DNA of 64,000 bases. It comes from Qipengyuania profundimaris. Lineage in GTDB: Bacteria; Pseudomonadota; Alphaproteobacteria; Sphingomonadales; Sphingomonadaceae. The number at the start of each line of letters is the position of its first letter. The stretch's first letter is position 1. Below the pieces are notes generated by a model. It searched no databases. It worked only from the letters and a program-made list of their open reading frames with translations, and was not told where the DNA came from. The position numbers and the translations under genes were made by a program. This document shows positions 57,788 through 64,000 of this stretch, one piece after another. The stretch covers positions 805,131 to 869,130 of the forward strand of contig NZ_JAVAIM010000001.1 in NCBI RefSeq assembly GCF_030717945.1, read 5' to 3'.

Positions 57788-59599
57788 TTACAGCCCTGCC
57801 ATGGCCAGCATCGAGGATGCGCCCTGTTCGGCACCGTCGGCATTGGCGCGGAACATGGCGAAATATTCGCGGCCCATGCCGGTGTCGGGCGCGGGCGCTT
57901 CGGCAGGCTCGCGCGTAACGAGATCGGCGGTGGTCGACAGCTCGCCGGTCGCCGCGCAGACCTTTACCATGTCGCCATCGCGCAACTTCGACAGCGGTCC
58001 CCCGCCAAGCGCTTCGGGGGTGCAATGGATGGCCGCCGGGACCTTGCCAGAAGCGCCCGACATGCGGCCATCGGTGACGAGCGCGACGCGATAGCCGCGA
58101 TCCTGCAGCACGCCGAGCGCGGGGGTCAGCTTATGCAGTTCGGGCATACCGTTGGCGCGCGGGCCTTGGAACCGGACGACGACGACCACGTCCTTGTCGA
58201 GCTCACCCTTGGAGAAGGCCTCGTTGACGGAGCGCTGATCGTGGAACACGCGGCACGGCGCTTCGACCGTCCAGCGCTCGCGCTCCACCGCGGAAGACTT
58301 GAAGCAGGCGCGGCCCAGATTGCCCTCGACCAGTCGCATGCCGCCGTCTGCCTGAAACGGATCGGACGCGGGGCGCAGCATTTCGGTGTCGCCGGATGGG
58401 CCCGGGTCGCGCCAGGTCAGCGCGTTGTCCTCGAAGCCGGGTTCGCGCGAATAGCTCTCGAACCCGCCATCCCACACGGTGAGAATGTCCTCATGCGCAA
58501 GTCCTTCGTCGAGCAGCGTGCCGATGACGTAGCCCATGCCGCCGGCTTCGTGGAAATGGTTCACGTCGCCCGAGCCGTTGGGATAGACCCGCGCCACTAG
58601 CGGTACCGCATGCGACAACTCGGCGAGGTCGTTCCAGTCGAAGCGGATACCCGCCGCGCGCGCCATGGCCGGGATGTGGATCGCGTGATTAGTCGATCCG
58701 CCGGTAGCCAGCAGGCCGATAGCCGCATTGACGATCGCCTTCTCGTCCACCACGCGGGACAGCGGGCGGAAGTCGTCACCCTCCTGATGGATAGCGGCGA
58801 GGCGATGGGTCGCCGCCCGGCTCAATTCCTGCCGCAGTTTCGCACCCGGCTGCACGAAGGCCGAGCCGGGAACGTGGAGCCCCATCATTTCCATCATCAT
58901 CTGGTTGGAGTTGGCCGTGCCGTAGAAGGTGCAGGTGCCGGGCGAGTGATAGCTGCCCATTTCGCTCGCGAGCAATTCGTCGCGGCCCACCTTGCCCTCG
59001 GCATAGAGCTGGCGGGTCTTTTGCTTTTCCTTGTTGGAAATACCGGTGCCCATCGGACCGGAGGGCACGAAGATCGCCGGCAAATGGCCGAAGCGCAGGG
59101 CGCCCATCAGCAGGCCGGGGACGATCTTGTCGCAAATGCCGAGCAGCGCGACGCCGTCGTACATGGCGTGGCTGAGTGCCACGACGGTGCTCAGCGCGAT
59201 CGTGTCGCGGCTGAACAGCGAGAGTTCCATGCCCGCCTCGCCCTGGGTCACGCCGTCGCACATGGCGGGAGTCCCGCCGGCGACCTGCACCGTCGCGCCG
59301 ACCTCTCGCGCCCAGATCTTCATCCGTTCGGGATAGCGGTAGTAGGGCTGATGGGCGGAAAGCATGTCGTTATAGGCGGTGACGACACCCAGGTTCGGCC
59401 CGCGCGCCGCCTTGATGGCTTCCTGGTCCTCCTCCGCCCCGGCAAAAGCGTGGGCGAGGTTCGAGCAGGATAGCGAATGTCGATCGACCTGCCGGTCGCC
59501 CTCGCGCTCCATCAGGTCGAGATAGTCGCCCCGGCTCTTGCGCGAATTTTCGATCACGCGCTGCGTAACGCGGTGGATGGTGTCGTTAAGCTTAGTCAT
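57788..59599 (-). CDS. edd: 6-phosphogluconate dehydratase
   Basis: 603-aa IlvD/Edd-family [4Fe-4S] dehydratase that converts 6-phosphogluconate to KDPG. Cluster-region motifs [29 protein letters not shown] and [23 protein letters not shown] are present. The length is that of Edd rather than IlvD alone. It overlaps the zwf stop by 8 bp and is followed by glk 1 bp later. Confidence 0.97.
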   Translation of the reverse strand: MTKLNDTIHRVTQRVIENSRKSRGDYLDLMEREGDRQVDRHSLSCSNLAHAFAGAEEDQEAIKAARGPNLGVVTAYNDMLSAHQPYYRYPERMKIWAREVGATVQVAGGTPAMCDGVTQGEAGMELSLFSRDTIALSTVVALSHAMYDGVALLGICDKIVPGLLMGALRFGHLPAIFVPSGPMGTGISNKEKQKTRQLYAEGKVGRDELLASEMGSYHSPGTCTFYGTANSNQMMMEMMGLHVPGSAFVQPGAKLRQELSRAATHRLAAIHQEGDDFRPLSRVVDEKAIVNAAIGLLATGGSTNHAIHIPAMARAAGIRFDWNDLAELSHAVPLVARVYPNGSGDVNHFHEAGGMGYVIGTLLDEGLAHEDILTVWDGGFESYSREPGFEDNALTWRDPGPSGDTEMLRPASDPFQADGGMRLVEGNLGRACFKSSAVERERWTVEAPCRVFHDQRSVNEAFSKGELDKDVVVVVRFQGPRANGMPELHKLTPALGVLQDRGYRVALVTDGRMSGASGKVPAAIHCTPEALGGGPLSKLRDGDMVKVCAATGELSTTADLVTREPAEAPAPDTGMGREYFAMFRANADGAEQGASSMLAMAGL

Positions 59600-61031
59600 C
59601 GTGCCAGGTCACCCCGTCGCGTTCGGCGAGCGCGATGGCAGCGCTCGGCCCCCACGTGCCCGCGGCATAGGCCTTCGGCTCGGTATCGTTTTCCGCCCAC
59701 ACGGCGCGGATGTGGTCGATGAACTCCCACTGCGCCTCCACCTCGTCGCGCCGAACGAACAGCGTCTGGTCGCCATGGACGAGGTCGAGCAGCAGGCGCT
59801 CATAGGCGATGCGGCGGACGACGTCGGAAAAGGCATCGGGCATGGCAATGTCGAGCGGCACCGGACGCAGGCGGAGGCCATCTGTGCCGAGGCCCGGCAC
59901 CTTGGCCATCATCGTAAGCTGGATGTTCTCTTCCGGCTGTATTTCGATCACCAGCCGGTTGGGCTCGGTCTTCGCGCCGCGCCCTTCGAATATCGAATGC
60001 GGGATGCATTTGAACTGCACCACGATCTCGGTAACGCGCTTGGGCATGCGTTTGCCGTGGCGAAGGTAGAATGGTACGCCGCGCCAACGCCAATTGTCGA
60101 CATGGGCCTTCAGCGCGACATAGGTTTCGGTGTCGCTGTCCTTGCCAAGTTCCTCGTCGTAGCCGGGCACGCTCTGGCTATCGACCGCGCCCGCGCGGTA
60201 CTGACCGGTGACGACCTCTTCCGCTTTCGCGGGGCGCAATGCGCGCAGGACCTTGACCTTCTCGTCACGCACGGCGGTGGCGTCGAAACTGGTCGGTGGC
60301 TCCATTGCCACCAGCGCGAGCAATTGCAGCATGTGGTTCTGGACCATGTCGCGCAGGGCGCCGCTATCGTCGTAATAGGCGACGCGCGACTCCAGCCCGA
60401 CCGTCTCGGCCACCGTGATCTGCACATGATCGACGTAATTCGAATTCCACACCGGCTCGAGCAAGATATTGGCGAAGCGCAGCGCCAGCAGGTTCTGCAC
60501 CGTCTCCTTGCCGAGATAATGGTCGATGCGGAAAATGCGGTCTTCGCTGAAAGCTTTGGCCACCGCATCGTTGATCTCGCAGCTGGAGCCGAGATCTGTG
60601 CCGAGCGGCTTTTCCAGCGCGATCCGGGCACTGCCCTTGGTCAGGCCAACTCGTTCCAGATTGGAGATGGTCGGCTCGAACAGGCTCGGCGCGGTCGAGA
60701 GGAAGATGGCCAGGCCGTCATACTCGCCCACCTCTTTCGCCAGTTCGTCATAGCCTTCAGGCGTTGTCGCATCGACCGGAACGTAGGTCAGCCGATTGAG
60801 AAAATCCGCCATCGGGCCGCGGCGATTGGTCGGCAGGTATTTCTCAAGCGCCTCGCGTGCGAACTGGCGGAACTCGCGGGTCGACATTTCCGACCGGGCC
60901 GTCGCGACGATGCGGAGGTCCGGATCGAGCAAATGATCTGCGTGAAGCGCGCAGAGCGAGGGCAGGAGCATGCGCTGGGACAAATCGCCCGTCGCGCCGA
61001 AGAGAAGCAGGCGATCGGCCGTGAAATTCAT
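59592..61031 (-). CDS. zwf: Glucose-6-phosphate 1-dehydrogenase
   Basis: 479-aa NADP-dependent enzyme that oxidises glucose 6-phosphate. The Rossmann motif LLLFGATGDLSQRMLLPSL starts at about residue 9, and the catalytic RIDHYLGKETVQNLLALR (near 170) is present. Start ATG 61031 is taken; a GTG at 61040 would add three residues. It opens the Entner-Doudoroff operon. A 7-codon frame with its own strong ribosome binding site ends exactly on this start (ATGA). Confidence 0.96.
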   Translation of the reverse strand: MNFTADRLLLFGATGDLSQRMLLPSLCALHADHLLDPDLRIVATARSEMSTREFRQFAREALEKYLPTNRRGPMADFLNRLTYVPVDATTPEGYDELAKEVGEYDGLAIFLSTAPSLFEPTISNLERVGLTKGSARIALEKPLGTDLGSSCEINDAVAKAFSEDRIFRIDHYLGKETVQNLLALRFANILLEPVWNSNYVDHVQITVAETVGLESRVAYYDDSGALRDMVQNHMLQLLALVAMEPPTSFDATAVRDEKVKVLRALRPAKAEEVVTGQYRAGAVDSQSVPGYDEELGKDSDTETYVALKAHVDNWRWRGVPFYLRHGKRMPKRVTEIVVQFKCIPHSIFEGRGAKTEPNRLVIEIQPEENIQLTMMAKVPGLGTDGLRLRPVPLDIAMPDAFSDVVRRIAYERLLLDLVHGDQTLFVRRDEVEAQWEFIDHIRAVWAENDTEPKAYAAGTWGPSAAIALAERDGVTWHDD

Positions 61032-61051
61032 TCGGTGCACCCTGCCATCAT
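61028..61051 (-). CDS. Candidate 7-aa leader frame overlapping zwf start
   Basis: ATG 61051 opens MMAGCTE and stops at TGA 61030-61028, which overlaps the zwf ATG by ATGA. AAGGAGG lies 9 nt upstream of it, a much stronger ribosome binding site than any suited to zwf itself. This could be a leader peptide that couples translation to zwf. It contains one Cys and no repeated amino acid, so no attenuation signal is evident. Confidence 0.35.
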   Translation of the reverse strand: MMAGCTE

Positions 61052-61128
61052 GATCGTGTCCCTCCTTGGCCTTTCGCTACCAGCGCCGCGCACAGCGTGC
61101 CAGTGGGCTGCATTCCTATTCTTTGGCT

Positions 61129-61926
61129 CTATTCTTCGCGAACTTCGACGCTGCTGGATTTGAAGTCACTGGCGCCGAAGGTGGTCATGAAGCTGACGTC
61201 CGCGGCATCGCGACCGACGCCGATTTTTACCGTTTCCGAGGGATTGGCCATGCCGGTTGCATCGACGATCTGCCACGTGCCGCCGCCTTCGATCTCAGGG
61301 TCGGCGAGGAAAACTTCCGCAACGGCATGGAAATCGGGCGGCGAGACGCCCGGGGAGTAGCACGAGACGTAGCGCGCCGGGATGGCGCAGGCGCGTGCCA
61401 ATGCCACAAGCACATGGGCATAATCGCGGCAAACGCCTTGTCGCGTGACGAAACTCTCTACCGCGCCGGTGTCTGGCCCGGATGCACCGGGCGTGTAGCT
61501 GAAATTGTCATGAATCCAGTCACGCATCGCGGCGATTTGAGCGCCGCCCTCGAGGTGTCCGAATTCCGATTGTGCGAAAGGCTGAAAACGGTCGGCGTGG
61601 CAGTAGCGGCTGTCCAGCAGGTAGTGGATCGCCTCTCCGGGCAGTTGGTGCGCGGGTAGGGATTGAAGGCTGGAAAGGTCCGCCAATTGACGCTTGATCT
61701 CGATCTTGGCTCGATATTCGACCTCGCAATGTCCGTCAGCGCTCAACCAGATCCGTTCGCCGATGTCGTCGTCGGCAGGAACACGGGTAAAATCCTGCCC
61801 CGGCGGCAGATGTGTTTCACATGAGAGGATGGTCTGCTCGGGCAGGGCGGCGGCTTCGAATTGCAGCAGGACGTCGGTCGGACCGTCGACGCCGAAAGCG
61901 AAGCGCGTATTGATGGATATTGGCAT
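61129..61926 (-). CDS. Transglutaminase-like protease family protein
   Basis: 265-aa protein with a transglutaminase-like thiol core. An N-terminal beta-rich domain (about 1-90) precedes the catalytic region with Cys in RQGVCRDYAHVLVALAR (near 168), His in DFHAVAEVFLAD (near 200) and Asp in VDATGMANPSE. Family members cut or modify proteins or peptides; the substrate is unknown. The start ATG 61926 (MPISINTRFAFG) fits the family; the frame is open further upstream. It begins 74 bp after the terminator of the mini-gene locus. Confidence 0.88.
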   Translation of the reverse strand: MPISINTRFAFGVDGPTDVLLQFEAAALPEQTILSCETHLPPGQDFTRVPADDDIGERIWLSADGHCEVEYRAKIEIKRQLADLSSLQSLPAHQLPGEAIHYLLDSRYCHADRFQPFAQSEFGHLEGGAQIAAMRDWIHDNFSYTPGASGPDTGAVESFVTRQGVCRDYAHVLVALARACAIPARYVSCYSPGVSPPDFHAVAEVFLADPEIEGGGTWQIVDATGMANPSETVKIGVGRDAADVSFMTTFGASDFKSSSVEVREE

Positions 61927-61999
61927 ATGACGGGACAACGCCGTCGGCCCTCGATCGTTTCGACAATCGGAACGATTGCCATCCAACCAGGGGCCCATG

Positions 62000-62026
62000 A
62001 AAAAAGGGTCCCGTTAGGGACCCTTT
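62000..62026 (-). terminator. Rho-independent terminator of the mini-gene locus
   Basis: On the minus strand AAAGGGTCCC (62026-62017) pairs with GGGACCCTTT (62012-62003) around the loop TAAC, giving a 10-bp perfect stem; its last three T residues begin the run TTTTTT (62005-62000). It lies 25 nt after the stop of the 11-codon frame and 74 bp before the transglutaminase gene. Confidence 0.9.
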
Positions 62027-62051
62027 CATTCGCTTGGTTTCGTCACGGCGA

Positions 62052-62087
62052 TCAGCCGGTGAAGAACCATCTCCAAATGCTCCACAT
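62052..62087 (-). CDS. Candidate 11-aa Trp-rich peptide (leader or small protein)
   Basis: ATG 62087 to TGA 62052 encodes MWSIWRWFFTG, three Trp in 11 residues. A perfect AGGAGG lies at 62100-62095, 7 nt before the ATG, but is part of an inverted repeat that can hide it. A strong terminator follows 25 nt after the stop. No other gene explains this 220-bp gap. It could be a leader peptide for the transglutaminase gene, a translational-regulatory RNA, or a real micropeptide; the sequence alone cannot tell. Confidence 0.45.
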   Translation of the reverse strand: MWSIWRWFFTG

Positions 62088-62090
62088 GGC

Positions 62091-62115
62091 AATACCTCCT
62101 GTTGGTAGAGGTATT
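62091..62115 (-). promoter_or_regulatory. Hairpin that sequesters the mini-gene ribosome binding site
   Basis: AATACCTC (read 62115-62108 on the minus strand) pairs perfectly over 8 bp with GAGGTATT (62098-62091) across a 9-nt loop. The 3' arm contains most of the AGGAGG ribosome binding site of the 11-codon frame. Folding would block initiation, as in an RNA thermometer or a trans-regulated leader. Confidence 0.6.
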
Positions 62116-62131
62116 AACTGCCATTAACCAT
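62114..62131 (+). promoter_or_regulatory. CtrA-like site upstream of the mini-gene
   Basis: TTAACTGCCATTAACCAT: TTAA-N6-TTAACCAT, one nucleotide short of the usual TTAA-N7-TTAA spacing. It holds the same TTAACCAT element as the candidates at 17359 and 26171. It overlaps the 5' arm of the ribosome-binding-site hairpin by two bases. Confidence 0.3.
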
Positions 62132-62146
62132 AGATGTTTGTAAAGC

Positions 62147-64000
62147 CTAAACCATGTTTGCCAAGCGGCCTTCTGCGTTTTTCGCGTTATATTCCAGGAG
62201 CTTGGATAAAGTAATCGGTCTGCTAAATACGAAGCCCTGAAGCTCATCGCAGCCCATTTCGTTAAGAATTTCAGCTTCTTTCATCGTCTCGACGCCCTCG
62301 GCGACGACGGTGATTCGCGCCTGATGGCCCATCTCGACGATGCTCGACACAATTGCGCGCGCCTTGGGATCTTCGACGATCTTCGATACGAATAGGCGGT
62401 CGATCTTCAATTCGTTGAACGGCAGTCCGAAAAAGGTTTCGAAATTGGCCGCACCGACACCGAAATCGTCGATCGACAGGCCGACGCCCAATTTGACCAA
62501 TTCGTCCAGGATCGTCGCCGCCGCTTCCATATCCGCAATCCGCGCCGTCTCGGTAATCTCGAGGGTCAGATAGCCCGGGTCGAAACGGGTCGCCTGCAGC
62601 GCATTGCGGACGAGGCCGACGATGCGCATATCCCTGAGCAGGGTCGCAGATATATTGACGGAGACTTTGAGCGGGGAATTGCGGAAATGCAGCAACTGTC
62701 CGGCCGAGCAGGCGCTTTGTAGGACGTAGCGCGTGAGGTGCTCCATGCGACCTGCCTTCTCGCATTGCGCGACGAAATGCGTCGGTTCGATGAAGCCCTT
62801 GGCCGGATCGTGCCAGCGTATCAGGGCTTCCACCCCGACGATGGCGCCGGATCCGCTGTCTATCTTGGGCTGATAGACGCAGTAAATCTCCCCTGCATCC
62901 ATTGCTTCGTCGATCCGCGCACGGAGCGAGATGTCCCACAACAGGTCGGCATTCTCGCTGCTTTCCGCCAACTTGATGGGATCATGGGCTTCCGTGGTGT
63001 CCTCGGCAGCTGCAATGGCTGCCGGGACGCGGCCCCCAGGCTCGTTGTCGATCGCGGCAACGCCGAAGGTAATGCCGACGTCGATGGACACTTCGCCGAC
63101 ATGGACCGGTGCCGCGAAAATTGCGCGCAAGCCAGCAAGGTGCTCCGTCTGAGCGGAGCTATCCTCGATCGGTGAGTGCCACGCGACGTAGTGGCCTTCG
63201 GTAAAGACAGCCAGATCGGTATCGGCCGCGCGTAAACGGTCGATTAGCTTCAGCAGGTAAGTCGTGCGCTCTTCCGAGGCGAGGCTTTTGAGAATCCGCT
63301 CGTAGTTATGCACTTTGGCAACCACCACGTGTCCGGTTGTAACATTCTCACGGATGAGGCGGCTATCGAGTGCCTTGAGCGTCGGCAGTCCGGTTTCCTG
63401 GTTGGTCAGGGCGAGGCGGCGCTTCAGGCGCGTTCGGGATCGGAATACCGCGTAGATCGCAAAAAGCGCCAACGCATACGAAACCTCGAGACGGACACCG
63501 ATCCTGGCGGACGCTACCAGCATGGCGGGCACGAGCAGTACAAGTGCAGCATAGCCAAGCCAGCGCGTTCTTCGTGTAGGGCCAAGCAGGATGAGGCAGG
63601 CCAGGAGCGAAACGAAGATAGCGAGCGTGGCCATCGGGCCCAAATGACCAAGCCGCCCGCTTTTGAGCGTTTCTCCAGCGTAGATCGAAATATAACTTGG
63701 AGGGGCGTTCGTACTGTTCGGCACGATGAGATTGGAGCCAGAGCTGTTACGGTCATGACCGATGACGACTGTCTTGCCGGCGAAGTCTATACTCACCGGA
63801 GCATCGGGATCGCCAAGAAGCTCGGCTAGCGAAGTCGCCGCTATTTGCTGTCCCGAAAAACCATAGTCGATTTGGAACTTGCCCTTTTTGTCATCGCTCG
63901 TTTCCCCACCCAGCGAAGCAGCTAACGAAGGGATGCGGCGACCGCCGACGATGAAACCGTAGTCGGCTGTCCAAGCGATGCCGAAGAGGTTCATGTCGCG
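62147..64000 (-). CDS. CHASE2-EAL membrane protein, partial
   Basis: The reading frame is open to the right edge, so the N-terminus is missing; at least 617 residues are visible. The part seen begins inside a CHASE2 periplasmic sensor, whose end is SIDFAGKTVVIGHD (near residue 70 of the visible part). Three membrane helices (about 120-190) lead to a GGDEF-like domain without a GGDEF motif (FTEGHYVAWH stands at that site) and an EAL domain that keeps EALIRW, EITETA, DDFGVGAA, KIDRLFV and AEGVET. It is therefore probably an active c-di-GMP phosphodiesterase with a pseudo-GGDEF. It ends just upstream of the mini-gene. Confidence 0.9.
   Translation of the reverse strand, partial: RDMNLFGIAWTADYGFIVGGRRIPSLAASLGGETSDDKKGKFQIDYGFSGQQIAATSLAELLGDPDAPVSIDFAGKTVVIGHDRNSSGSNLIVPNSTNAPPSYISIYAGETLKSGRLGHLGPMATLAIFVSLLACLILLGPTRRTRWLGYAALVLLVPAMLVASARIGVRLEVSYALALFAIYAVFRSRTRLKRRLALTNQETGLPTLKALDSRLIRENVTTGHVVVAKVHNYERILKSLASEERTTYLLKLIDRLRAADTDLAVFTEGHYVAWHSPIEDSSAQTEHLAGLRAIFAAPVHVGEVSIDVGITFGVAAIDNEPGGRVPAAIAAAEDTTEAHDPIKLAESSENADLLWDISLRARIDEAMDAGEIYCVYQPKIDSGSGAIVGVEALIRWHDPAKGFIEPTHFVAQCEKAGRMEHLTRYVLQSACSAGQLLHFRNSPLKVSVNISATLLRDMRIVGLVRNALQATRFDPGYLTLEITETARIADMEAAATILDELVKLGVGLSIDDFGVGAANFETFFGLPFNELKIDRLFVSKIVEDPKARAIVSSIVEMGHQARITVVAEGVETMKEAEILNEMGCDELQGFVFSRPITLSKLLEYNAKNAEGRLANMV

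Noticed and set aside
62000-62131. Classical trp operon attenuator
   Set aside because: The Trp-rich frame and terminator fit a leader, but no trp genes follow and the gene downstream is a transglutaminase. It is reported as an open case instead.

Overview
The window is a GC-rich stretch of alphaproteobacterial chromosome. It most resembles the order Sphingomonadales, and within it the Erythrobacteraceae (Erythrobacter, Qipengyuania and relatives). The reasons are the zwf-edd-glk-eda Entner-Doudoroff operon, DUF1465 and DUF465/YdcH proteins, a single CheA-W-Y-B-R chemotaxis cluster with candidate CtrA-like sites, and an NTQ-type rhodopsin next to a retinal-forming Blh dioxygenase. I see no rRNA, complete tRNA, insertion sequence, prophage or CRISPR array. 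Coding density is high and genes often overlap by ATGA junctions. The window looks like ordinary core chromosome with a few accessory cassettes.

Layout. 1-2000: tail of a membrane protein, a 51-aa small protein with its own terminator, and an AGCS amino-acid carrier. 2167-5585: secE-nusG and rplK-rplA, separated by a divergent double-DTG aspartic protease gene and a 444-bp spacer. 5644-12503: DUF2339 membrane protein, CinA-like protein, Baeyer-Villiger-type monooxygenase, PilZ protein, LacI-type regulator. 12580-15906: a large secreted beta-propeller/amidohydrolase. 15962-26128 (minus strand): a complete chemotaxis cluster reading cheA-cheW-cheY-cheB-cheR, then a GGDEF-EAL protein and two MCPs. 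26175-38440: MATE pump, orphan 2Fe-2S subunit, Fur-controlled TonB receptor, ArsC-like protein, MFS carrier, PmtA-like methyltransferase, lipB with an overlapping lipoprotein, Old Yellow Enzyme, EamA transporter, and (to 39723) a pair of DUF2254 proteins. 39904-41594: NTQ rhodopsin plus blh. 41596-49773: prolyl oligopeptidase, nadA, DUF4230, metallo-hydrolase, glpK, DUF1465, DUF465. 49926-55453: DUF465, ptsP, rodZ, cpoB and tilS. 55474-61926: L,D-transpeptidase, the Entner-Doudoroff operon and a transglutaminase. 62000-64000: a small structured locus with an 11-codon Trp-rich reading frame, then a CHASE2-EAL protein cut by the window edge.

How the parts work together. Glucose is phosphorylated by Glk, oxidised by Zwf, dehydrated by Edd and cleaved by Eda, all from one tightly packed operon. 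The rhodopsin and Blh form a self-contained light-driven ion pump with its own chromophore synthesis. The chemotaxis block holds everything between receptor and CheY, plus a c-di-GMP enzyme translated in overlap with a receptor. RodZ, CpoB and the L,D-transpeptidase serve the envelope.

Most worth checking: (1) the 62000-62131 locus, a tiny Trp-rich peptide whose ribosome binding site lies in a perfect 8-bp hairpin and which is followed by a strong terminator; (2) tilS, which has no ATG, GTG or TTG before its PP-loop and appears to start at ATT; (3) a 7-codon frame with a strong ribosome binding site that ends on the zwf start codon; (4) the NTQ rhodopsin, predicted to be an inward chloride pump.
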